From assembly GCA_029775955.1 (NCBI GenBank), contig JARVJW010000067.1:1-5331 (forward strand): a stretch of 5,331 bases of DNA, written 5' to 3'. Below the pieces are notes generated by a model. It worked only from the letters and a program-made list of their open reading frames with translations, was not told where the DNA came from and searched no databases. Numbering within the stretch: the stretch's first letter is position 1; each line of letters starts with the position of its first letter. Origin of the DNA: Nitrososphaeria archaeon (lineage in GTDB: Archaea; Thermoproteota; Nitrososphaeria; Conexivisphaerales; UBA164). A program made the position numbers and the translations under genes. Positions 1 to 5,331 of this stretch are shown here, one piece after another.

Positions 1-220
1 CTTATGTATGTGTTCTGCCTCCTTTCCAAGTTTTAGGACTTTACTAGTATTTGGATTGGCTACGACAGCAATGTGCCCGGTTGCGTTTCTATCAACCCCT
101 AAATATGAAAGGGGTTTGATCATGTTTTCCTCTGGGACGGTTATGAAATATATGCATATTCCTTGTCTATTTCAACCTGATTTATTTTCAGGGGTGCAGG
201 ATAGGTGCATCTTTGGAATC
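1..220 (-). pseudogene. tnpB: TnpB (IS200/IS605 OrfB) remnant, cut by the left window edge
   Basis: Read on the minus strand, positions 120 to 1 are open and encode the start of a TnpB RuvC-I domain: a KPLSY segment, then GVDRNATGHIAVVANP, then KVLKLGKEAEHIHK. The Asp of GVDRN is the expected first catalytic acid of the RuvC fold. Just upstream, at about 150-179, another frame reads VEIDKEYAYIS, which fits the beta strand that precedes ITVPEEN. The two join if a single base was lost near 145, so a frameshift is present. Beyond about 200 the similarity fades into stop-filled sequence, so the N-terminal half is lost or unrecognisable. The C-terminal half would lie left of the window. TnpB proteins are RNA-guided DNA nucleases of IS200/IS605 elements; this copy cannot make a full product. 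No tnpA is seen. The assignment rests on motif recognition, not on a search. Confidence 0.8.
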
Positions 221-760
221 ATGAAAACTTACTTGCATATTGATAACAACAGAGTGCAACAGATCCTCAAGGATGCCGGTTCGCAGTGAATTAGCCCATG
301 AAGTGGGTATAAAAGTGAGCACTCCAGGAGCTGTGGCACGTTGATTAGCACAGACCCAAGGTTGAAGGGTTTGTGGCTAATTTCCTACGAGGATTATCCA
401 TCAAGGTTCATTGTATGGCATACACCAAAACCTCAGAATATTCAGGGAATACATTGATGGAAGCAATTAAGCATGGTTGGCCTGAGCAGATCCGACCATG
501 GGACAACTTGAATAGGAAAGGGGATCAACCTAGTTAGTGAAGGAGCATTCAGTTTAGGAAGGGTTGGCCACCCTCATACAGGTTATTTGATATATTTGAA
601 AGTCTTTCAATTCAGCAAATGAATTCATTAACAATGTCTCACATTGCCTTTGAAATTGGCAAGCAGTTACCGCAGGCTACCTGAAAGGGAGATAATGATG
701 TCATCATTTCTTGAGGGGGTGGAATGATTTGCAGACAAAGCTTAGATAGTTTGGTTAATG
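221..760. other. Gene-free decayed region, unidentified
   Basis: No intact gene is visible on either strand. The longest suggestive tract on the plus strand is 349-534, 62 codons without a stop, containing LSIKVHCMAYTKTSEYSGN and later GWPEQIRPWDNLNRKG. Other plus-strand fragments in shifted frames look protein-like: VGIKVSTPGAVAR near 308-342 and LSIQQMNSLTMSHIAFEIGK near 604-663. The plus strand is richer in G than C, and its fragments look more protein-like than those of the minus strand. I infer a heavily degraded gene on the plus strand, or several pieces, but I do not recognise the family. It could also be the worn-out flank of the tnpB remnant to its left. The only discrete structure I see is a short palindrome at 694-708, listed separately. 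Confidence 0.45.
694..708. repeat. 15-base palindrome upstream of the sec61-beta promoter
   Basis: AATGATG and CATCATT are perfect 7-base inverted arms around a single T. The site lies about 55 bases upstream of the TATA box of the Sec61-beta gene. It could be a binding site for a dimeric regulator or a small chance palindrome in decayed DNA; nothing else in the sequence decides between these. Confidence 0.35.
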
Positions 761-762
761 TT

Positions 763-770
763 TTTATAAA
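763..770 (+). promoter_or_regulatory. TATA box of the sec61-beta/DUF2070 unit
   Basis: The octamer TTTATAAA is a good archaeal TATA box. Its centre is about 25 bases upstream of the ATG at 792, the usual distance from TATA box to transcription start. This places the transcript start at or beside the start codon, so the message is probably leaderless. That agrees with the absence of a Shine-Dalgarno sequence before 792. A clear purine-rich BRE element is not obvious upstream. Confidence 0.65.
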
Positions 771-791
771 AGCGCGTTTAGAGCATATGCA

Positions 792-959
792 ATGAGCTCA
801 AAAAAGAAAAAGACAGTTATGCCCATGTCCAGTGCAGGGCTGATGTCGTTTTATAATGCAGATGAGCCTGGGATAAAATTAAAGCCAGAGACCATAATGG
901 GACTTACAATAGGATTTATTGTAATTTCTGTAATACTTTTAGTTTTAAAACCTTTATAG
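792..959 (+). CDS. Preprotein translocase subunit Sec61-beta (SecG-type)
   Basis: This 55-residue protein is the small beta subunit of the archaeal Sec61/SecYE-beta protein-conducting channel in the cytoplasmic membrane. It begins MSSKKKKTVMPMSSAGLM, the basic, Ser/Met/Gly-rich N-terminus typical of archaeal Sec61-beta. Next comes a short segment, YNADEPGIKLKPETIM (residues 21-36), and one C-terminal membrane helix at about residues 37-53, ending LVLKPL. Length and layout (cytosolic tail followed by a tail-anchor helix) match the family. The ATG is chosen because it starts the conserved tail and sits about 25 bases after a TATA box, implying leaderless translation. The DUF2070 gene follows after 10 bases and is probably cotranscribed. 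The beta subunit is usually dispensable for the channel itself but aids translocation. The gene is easily missed because of its size. Confidence 0.92.
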   Translation: MSSKKKKTVMPMSSAGLMSFYNADEPGIKLKPETIMGLTIGFIVISVILLVLKPL

Positions 960-969
960 GCCTCGTAAA

Positions 970-2637
970 TTGCAGAAAGTAAATCAGAATGTGGGTCACG
1001 CAATTAGAACTACGTTTAGATTGCCTACAAACCCATATATATTGCCAGTGTTCCACTTTGTGTTGCTATTTATTTTTCAATTACTTCTCCTGACATATAT
1101 CCGTGGATCAGTTTATTTGATTCCGCTGTCATTTTCTTTTGCCATAATTTACATATTTGGGGCCAGAGCAATTGCCAGTAAAATTATTTCATATGCTACT
1201 TTGAGGAGGGTTGCTGCTACGCATTCGTTTTTTTTACTTCTTGCAATAATAGACCTTGTGATATTTAAAATTCTAAATTTAAATTATGTGTCATTTATCA
1301 GTTCGCTGGCTGTTGTTTTCAGCTTTTCGCTATTGGTTATTAGAGGCGAATTTTTTAGGACAGTTTACATTTCATTTATAATGTTATTAATTTATTTTGT
1401 AATTTTCTTACTTCCCTCCTGGCAAGTTTTGTTTTTAAATATAAATTTAACCGTGGTCATATTTTGGTTTGTTGTCACAATTATTTCACTATGGTTTTAC
1501 GGAACAATGAATAAAATCACAAAGAAGTTGATAGGGGCTGATATGGTAGAAATAACGCAATCGGCTCTGGATGCATGGATGACTGGGTATTCAAAGGGGT
1601 TCGAGAATATTTTGGAACGAAATTCCACGGAAATAGTTGCTAGAACATATGTGTTTGATTTTTATTTTAAAGATAAATCCAAAGCGTGTTTGGTTATACC
1701 CCCTATTCATCCAGGACCCTTTAAATGGGTTGGGAGCAGTTCTTTGCCAGAAAAACTCAGTAAATTGATGTTTAAAAAAGGCTACATAAGCTGTGTCGTG
1801 TTCCATTCATTATCTAATCATGATATGAATTTACCTTCAAACACAGAGTTGGAGAAGTACCTTAAATATATTGGTGACGAACCAAGTTCCAAGCTACAGC
1901 TTACAAATTTGAGGGTGTTCAAAAATGAGGGTTTGTATTTTAGGTGCTTGGGGTTTGATTCTGACCAATCAACATTCGGAATAACTGTGCCTAAACAACC
2001 CATGGACGATTTTCCTTTCGGATTTACTTCAAAGGCCATCTTTGAATCTGATAAAGCTTGCAAGGAATTGGTATTGGTTGATGCTCATAATAGGCTTGCG
2101 ACAAAATTTGGAGATATAAACTATGAAGAGGTATTTAAAGAATGCCACAGCTCAAAAAATGAAGGCGCATCAAGCCTATACGTTCAGGTTGAGCGCGTTG
2201 ATGCTGAGATTCCTGAGATTGCAGGCGCTGGCATTTACAAACTTACTATTTCAGACCTTCATGAAACCGTTAAATTATTATACGCCGATTCTAATAACTC
2301 ATTACCAGAAGCCACTGATACAATTGAAAAAGGGTTGGGAATGGTATTGGTTACAAGTGATACTCATCAAACATCAACTTTCATGAACCCAAAGGGGTAT
2401 TGGGCATTTGGTGACTTGACTGATGCTAATCACCTTATAAAAATCCTTGGACAAAAGGCGACTGATAGTCTGTTGGAAGCTCAAGTATTTCTTAATGTTT
2501 GGAACACTAAAATCAAGGTGATGGGCTCAGACGGGGTTACTAAATTGAAAAACTCTATGAAATTGGCTATGGGCAGGTTCAGGGTTTATATGATAGCGCT
2601 TTTATGCATGTATCTTGTAAGTTTATTAATTAAATGA
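970..2637 (+). CDS. DUF2070 family archaeal membrane protein
   Basis: This 555-residue protein matches the archaeal DUF2070 family, whose function is not established as far as I know. Six hydrophobic helices lie at about residues 24-44, 47-63, 85-104, 108-125, 131-149 and 154-177. A large soluble domain (about 190-530) follows, then a last helix at 537-554. Basic residues before helix 1 and after helix 6 (NKITKK) suggest that the soluble domain faces the cytoplasm. The soluble domain holds well-formed polar motifs: HPGPF (247-251) followed by VGSSSLP, HSLSNHD (279-285), DAHN (371-374) and SDTH (463-466). Such His/Asp clusters suggest a metal-dependent hydrolase-like site, but that is inference. 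The TTG start at 970 is preferred because it follows the Sec61-beta stop by 10 bases and no ATG lies before the membrane helices. It is probably translated from the Sec61-beta message. Confidence 0.92.
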   Translation: MQKVNQNVGHAIRTTFRLPTNPYILPVFHFVLLFIFQLLLLTYIRGSVYLIPLSFSFAIIYIFGARAIASKIISYATLRRVAATHSFFLLLAIIDLVIFKILNLNYVSFISSLAVVFSFSLLVIRGEFFRTVYISFIMLLIYFVIFLLPSWQVLFLNINLTVVIFWFVVTIISLWFYGTMNKITKKLIGADMVEITQSALDAWMTGYSKGFENILERNSTEIVARTYVFDFYFKDKSKACLVIPPIHPGPFKWVGSSSLPEKLSKLMFKKGYISCVVFHSLSNHDMNLPSNTELEKYLKYIGDEPSSKLQLTNLRVFKNEGLYFRCLGFDSDQSTFGITVPKQPMDDFPFGFTSKAIFESDKACKELVLVDAHNRLATKFGDINYEEVFKECHSSKNEGASSLYVQVERVDAEIPEIAGAGIYKLTISDLHETVKLLYADSNNSLPEATDTIEKGLGMVLVTSDTHQTSTFMNPKGYWAFGDLTDANHLIKILGQKATDSLLEAQVFLNVWNTKIKVMGSDGVTKLKNSMKLAMGRFRVYMIALLCMYLVSLLIK

Positions 2638-2744
2638 TGTATTTATCATACCGGTAGGTGCATTCTATTCATCAAAAGTGAGCTGGAAATCCCTCTCTAT
2701 GGGTTGGAAGCGAACTTAAGTAAAAAAATTAATGACAAAAGGGA
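2638..2744. other. Spacer between the DUF2070 gene and the tnpB pseudogene
   Basis: These 107 bases hold no gene. I see no convincing T-run terminator straight after the DUF2070 stop. The segment near 2702-2719, beginning GGTTGGA, loosely resembles the sequence at 3658-3674 just after the tnpB catalytic region. It may therefore include the left end of the inserted element, but the likeness is short and gapped. Confidence 0.35.
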
Positions 2745-3683
2745 ATGGAACTAACAAGGGCATACAAATTTAGTATTTATCCCGATGCTAAAAGTCAGAA
2801 AGAGATAGAAATGCAGCTCAACTTCTCAAAGGATTTCCACAATAAACTTCTTGGCTATGCGTACAAAAAAGACAGAACATTTATACCAAAGTGCATTTAA
2901 TGAGAAGGATATAATTTCAGAGAACAAGGTTTCCTGAAATATATTCTCAAACAAGATAGAAGACAGGGCAAAGTTGGCTTCCCAAGATTCAAGTCAATTA
3001 TAGCATAGTTTACCCTCAGAATAACTGTTCATTTTCGATTTGAAAGGCCCACACGCTATGGGTTTCACGGATAGGCATGATGAAGATAGAATTGCGCAGG
3101 GAAATTGAAAGGCACTCACTATAAAGAGGCAACTCCAGAAGGCACAAATCCAGCAGGCATAGACATGGGTCTCAACAACTTCATTACGCTGTCAGACGGC
3201 AAAAGCCAAGGGGAGAGAAAGGAGGATTGCAAGGTGGCAAGAAGGGACAGAGGTTCAAAGGCAGAAAGCAAAAGGAATGGAACGATGTTACAAATCAATT
3301 CAACGACTTCCTGCAAAAACATGGAAAAGAACCACAGCACAAGCAATACAGAACGCTTCATTGAACAGGTTTACCCAAACGCTTTCATACGAGGCTGAAA
3401 GTGCTGTATGATAGTAAAGGTAGATGCAAGGAACACCTCAAAGGAGTGTAGTATTCAGGAGATCCACTTTCAGAAAGAATATACATTTGCAAAAGATGCG
3501 GTCTGCAAAAGGACAGGGATGTAAATGCAGCCATAAATATGCTCAAAAGCAGGGCTTGCCCGAATTTACGCTCAGGGAGATATTTGCCAATGCGTTCCAA
3601 CAGGGAACGCAAGCAGTGTCGAGGAACTGAGAACATTGCGCAGGGGAAGCCCACATAGGTTGGATGTCACTAATCTATCCTAA
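2745..3683 (+). pseudogene. tnpB: Decayed TnpB (IS200/IS605 OrfB family), multiple frameshifts and internal deletion
   Basis: The parts of a TnpB RNA-guided nuclease appear in order but in different frames. The N-terminal helix-turn-helix reads MELTRAYKFSIYPDAKSQKE (from 2745, stop at 2898). The GKVGFPRFKS motif lies near 2960-2995, and RIGMMKIELRREIE at about 3068-3110. RuvC-I, GIDMGLNNFITLSDG, starts at 3156 with the catalytic Asp at 3162. The helix TNQFNDFLQK is near 3290, RFTQTLSYEAE at 3367-3399, and VKVDARNTSKECS near 3420-3455. A Cys pair and RuvC-III, ICKRCGLQKDRDVNAAINML, lie at 3485-3544. A C-terminal tail in another frame ends at TAA 3681. The second Cys of the first zinc knuckle is missing. 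Only about 40 bases separate the helix from RFTQTL, so the RuvC-II segment with its catalytic Glu (usually in a VVEDL-like motif) is deleted. The remnant is about 940 bases, against roughly 1.1-1.2 kb for an intact gene. No tnpA is seen. Confidence 0.9.
3591..3611 (+). repeat. Perfect hairpin in the tnpB 3' end (possible omega RNA relic)
   Basis: TGCGTTCC and GGAACGCA are perfect 8-base inverted arms around the loop AACAG. A second small hairpin, GGGC-TT-GCCC, lies about 30 bases upstream at 3552-3561. In IS200/IS605 elements the guide RNA of TnpB is made from the 3' end of tnpB and the bases after it, and is strongly structured. These hairpins sit where that RNA would be expected. Since the protein gene is dead, any such RNA is probably a relic, and its 3' boundary cannot be fixed from this sequence. 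Confidence 0.45.
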
Positions 3684-3698
3684 ACTGAAGTTCTGAGC

Positions 3699-3716
3699 TT
3701 TTTTGCCTAGTTTTTT
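3699..3716 (+). terminator. T-rich stretch, possible archaeal terminator
   Basis: Two runs of six T residues (3699-3704 and 3711-3716) are separated by GCCTAG. Archaeal RNA polymerase stops at T runs in the non-template strand without needing a hairpin, so this could end read-through from the left before the TFE promoter. The second run also merges into the AT-rich promoter of TFE, so the T content may instead belong to that promoter. Confidence 0.4.
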
Positions 3717-3719
3717 ATA

Positions 3720-3749
3720 TAATGTTTATAAAGTTTAAGATAAACATTA
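3720..3749. repeat. Perfect 10-base inverted repeat over the TFE promoter
   Basis: TAATGTTTAT (3720-3729) and ATAAACATTA (3740-3749) are exact inverted arms separated by 10 bases. Their centres are 20 bases apart, about two DNA turns. The left arm overlaps the TATA box, and the right arm ends 7 bases before the start codon, covering the region just upstream of the expected transcription start. A protein bound here would block TBP or RNA polymerase, so the layout suggests an operator, though the sequence is nearly all A and T and chance cannot be ruled out. Confidence 0.5.
3725..3732 (+). promoter_or_regulatory. TATA box of the TFE gene
   Basis: TTTATAAA, identical to the octamer before the Sec61-beta gene, is centred about 28 bases upstream of the ATG at 3757. 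This predicts a transcript that is leaderless or has a leader of only a few bases. No Shine-Dalgarno sequence is visible before the ATG, which agrees. Confidence 0.65.
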
Positions 3750-3756
3750 AATTTTA

Positions 3757-4293
3757 ATGGTAAAATTAGAATATGAAGATACATTTGTCAAAGTGGCTGG
3801 TATACTGGGAGACGATGATTATATCAGGGTAGCCCGTGCCCTATTGAATAATCCAGATGCAACGGATGAAGAAATTGCTAGCGCAACTGGATTAAAGATA
3901 AATAAAGTAAGAAAGGTGTTGTATGATTTGTTTGAGAGAGGACTAATAGCGGGTATTAAGGACAAGGACCCTAAAAAAGGCTGGTTTATGTACAGATGGA
4001 AAATACAACAAGATCAGGTTGAAGTCTTCCTTAACAAACAAAGATCGGTAATTTTAAGAAAATTACAGGAAAGGCTAGATTATGAACGGTCACATACATT
4101 TTACTGGTGTGGCACGCCCACGTGTAAAAAATATATTTTCGAAGAAGCGATAGAACTCTTTTTTGTGTGTCCCGAATGTGGTAACCCACTAAAGGAGGAT
4201 GACAATAAAGGTCTTATAGAAGCTTTGGAATGGAAAATAAGGCAAATAGAACAGGAAAATGCAAAAAATAATAAAAGAGAAAATTTACTTTAA
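3757..4293 (+). CDS. tfe: Transcription initiation factor E, alpha subunit (TFE)
   Basis: TFE joins the TBP-TFB-RNA polymerase complex at archaeal promoters and helps open the DNA; it is the counterpart of the eukaryotic TFIIE alpha subunit N-terminal half. The 178-residue length is normal. Residues 1-82 form the winged-helix domain, with the recognition-helix region TGLKINKVRKVLYDLFERGL (44-63) and the wing segment GWFMYRWKI (75-83). A charged helical linker follows at about 84-112. The zinc ribbon has Cys118, Cys123, Cys138 and Cys141 (C-x4-C-x14-C-x2-C, ending CPECG). The C-terminal tail is a charged helix. The ATG at 3757 lies 25 bases after a TATA box and begins the conserved domain. The gene has its own promoter inside an inverted repeat and meets carbamate kinase tail to tail, overlapping by 4 bases. 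Confidence 0.97.
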   Translation: MVKLEYEDTFVKVAGILGDDDYIRVARALLNNPDATDEEIASATGLKINKVRKVLYDLFERGLIAGIKDKDPKKGWFMYRWKIQQDQVEVFLNKQRSVILRKLQERLDYERSHTFYWCGTPTCKKYIFEEAIELFFVCPECGNPLKEDDNKGLIEALEWKIRQIEQENAKNNKRENLL

Positions 4294-5252
4294 CCGGTTG
4301 ACCCAAGAATACTTGTTCCTTTCTTGTGTTCCAGCATTTCGTTTATATCAAATAAATGACCTATTGTGGCTGATTCCCCGCCCGCTTCCACAAACCTGAT
4401 TGAAGCTAGGACCTTGGGTCCCATGCTTCCTGCCTTAAAATGACCTGCCTCATAATATTTCCTCATTTCCTCTACTGAAACTCGTTCTAATTTTTTCTGT
4501 TGTGGTGTACCATAGTTAAGGTATGCCCCATCAACGTCTGTGGCTATTATATATTTGCTAGCACCAAGTAATGTAGCCAGCCTCTGACCTGCAAGATCCT
4601 TGTCAATTACTGCCTCAACACCGCTAGCTACTCCATCTTTTTCTACTACTGGTATTCCGCCACCCCCGCTAGCTACTACTATGAAGCCTGCATCTACCAG
4701 CGTTTTTATAGCATATCTTTCAGCAATCAGTTTAGGATCTGGAGATGGCACAACTCTTCTGTACCCTCTTCCTGAATCTTCCTTTATGATCCAGTCTGGA
4801 AAAACCTGCTTGATCTTTTCTGAATCTTCCTTAGTATAAAATGGGCCAACTGGTTTGGTTGGATTTGAAAATGCAGTATCATTTTCATCTACTATTGTCC
4901 TTGTAATTATTGTGGCGACATATTTGTCTATTTTTCTGCTCTTAAGCTCATTTCTTAAGGCCTGCTGGATCATATAGCCTATAAATCCCTGCGTTTCTGA
5001 GCCTGCTACATCCATCGGAAAAGCCGGCACGTTATATACCTTTTCTCCTGCGTCATACCTTAACAGGGTAGTCCCTACCTGCGGCCCGTTGCCGTGGGTG
5101 ATAACAACCTTGTAACCCCTTTCTACAACATCTGCTATCTTTTTTGTGGTTATTTTTGTATTCCCATATTGATCTTCAAAGGTTCCTTTCTGCCCTTTCT
5201 GAAGTAATGCATTACCTCCTAATGCAATCACAACAAGATTTTTTTCTGACAT
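4290..5252 (-). CDS. arcC: Carbamate kinase
   Basis: This cytoplasmic enzyme interconverts ATP plus carbamate and ADP plus carbamoyl phosphate, usually making ATP in arginine, citrulline or agmatine breakdown. The 320-residue length is typical of the amino-acid-kinase fold family. Visible signatures in order are VVIALGGNAL (7-16), THGNGPQVG (52-60), PMDVAGSETQGFIGYMIQQAL (79-99), PTKPVGPFY (131-139), VVASGGGGIPV (192-202), EAVIDKDLA (213-221), TDVDGAYLNYGTP (238-250), FKAGSMGPKV (272-281) and ATIGHL (295-300). All the nucleotide- and substrate-loop motifs are present, so the enzyme should be active. The ATG at 5252 places the ALGGNAL strand at the usual distance from the N-terminus. No arginine deiminase or ornithine carbamoyltransferase gene is in the window, so the source of carbamoyl phosphate is not shown. 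Its stop codon overlaps that of TFE on the other strand. Confidence 0.97.
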   Translation of the reverse strand: MSEKNLVVIALGGNALLQKGQKGTFEDQYGNTKITTKKIADVVERGYKVVITHGNGPQVGTTLLRYDAGEKVYNVPAFPMDVAGSETQGFIGYMIQQALRNELKSRKIDKYVATIITRTIVDENDTAFSNPTKPVGPFYTKEDSEKIKQVFPDWIIKEDSGRGYRRVVPSPDPKLIAERYAIKTLVDAGFIVVASGGGGIPVVEKDGVASGVEAVIDKDLAGQRLATLLGASKYIIATDVDGAYLNYGTPQQKKLERVSVEEMRKYYEAGHFKAGSMGPKVLASIRFVEAGGESATIGHLFDINEMLEHKKGTSILGSTG

Positions 5253-5282
5253 ATTCTGTTCGTAAACCCCTTAACCTGGGTG

Positions 5283-5290
5283 TATATTAA
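5283..5290 (-). promoter_or_regulatory. Likely TATA box of arcC
   Basis: On the minus strand TTAATATA lies about 34 bases before the arcC ATG, predicting a transcript start near 5261 and a leader of about 8 bases. A purine-rich TAAGGGG lies between box and start, but it would be mostly or wholly upstream of the transcript, so it is unlikely to be a ribosome binding site. The match is weaker than the TATA boxes of the two other promoters. Confidence 0.4.
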
Positions 5291-5331
5291 TTTTGTTAAT
5301 GTGTCTGCTCTGTTGAACAAATATCCCTGAG

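Noticed and set aside
8..289. 93-codon open frame on the plus strand near the left edge
   Set aside because: The minus strand of the same bases encodes recognisable TnpB sequence (GVDRNATGH). The plus frame has no family likeness and is an antisense shadow.
221..760. tRNA, C/D-box RNA or CRISPR array in the gene-free region
   Set aside because: I found no cloverleaf, no paired C and D boxes with guide spacing, and no regularly spaced repeats.
783..790. GCATATGC palindrome just before the Sec61-beta start codon
   Set aside because: Eight-base palindromes are common by chance, and this one has no partner copy or clear position-specific role.
2123..2386. 87-codon open frame inside the DUF2070 gene
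   Set aside because: It is an alternative frame of an intact, well-supported coding sequence and has no ribosome binding site or promoter.
3105..3398. 97-codon open frame as a separate small gene
   Set aside because: Its first part is the RuvC-I motif of the tnpB pseudogene and its second part is out of frame with the remaining TnpB motifs, so it is a fragment, not an independent gene.
3424..3630. 68-codon open frame in the tnpB 3' region
   Set aside because: The true TnpB motifs here (ICKRCGLQKDRDVNAAINML) lie in another frame, and this one carries no recognisable signature.
4600..4839. 79-codon open frame opposite arcC
   Set aside because: It is antisense to the catalytic core of carbamate kinase and low in complexity (Ser/Thr/Pro-rich), as expected of a shadow.

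Overview
The window is archaeal. It holds a Sec61-beta translocon subunit, a DUF2070 membrane protein and a transcription factor E (TFE), all archaeal-type genes. It also has TATA boxes about 25-29 bases upstream of start codons and no clear Shine-Dalgarno sites. The AT-rich composition and gene set would fit a TACK-group archaeon, possibly Nitrososphaeria/Thaumarchaeota-like, but that placement is an inference I cannot test here.

Layout from left to right. Positions 1 to about 220 carry, on the minus strand, a decayed fragment of a TnpB/IS605-OrfB nuclease that runs off the left edge. Positions about 221-760 contain no intact gene; the sequence is full of stops and looks like old, decayed coding DNA on the plus strand that I cannot identify. 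A TATA box at 763-770 then drives a probable leaderless two-gene unit: the 55-codon gene for Sec61-beta (792-959) and, 10 bases later, a TTG-started DUF2070 membrane protein (970-2637). Positions 2745-3683 are a second tnpB pseudogene, on the plus strand and of a different sequence type from the first. It is broken by several frameshifts and has lost its RuvC-II segment. Its 3' end is rich in hairpins and may be the relic of a guide-RNA (omega RNA) scaffold. A T-rich stretch and a promoter with a perfect 10-base inverted repeat lead into the TFE gene (3757-4293). Carbamate kinase (4290-5252, minus strand) converges on TFE, and their stop codons overlap. The last 79 bases hold the likely arcC promoter.

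The intact genes are housekeeping functions: protein export (Sec61-beta), an uncharacterised membrane protein that may be tied to it, basal transcription (TFE) and carbamoyl-phosphate/ATP metabolism (ArcC). The accessory material is the two dead tnpB genes and the decayed stretch around them. I see no intact novel defence or mobile system. The points most worth following are the DUF2070 protein with its conserved His/Asp motifs beside the translocon gene, the inverted repeat over the TFE promoter, and the omega-RNA-like relic.
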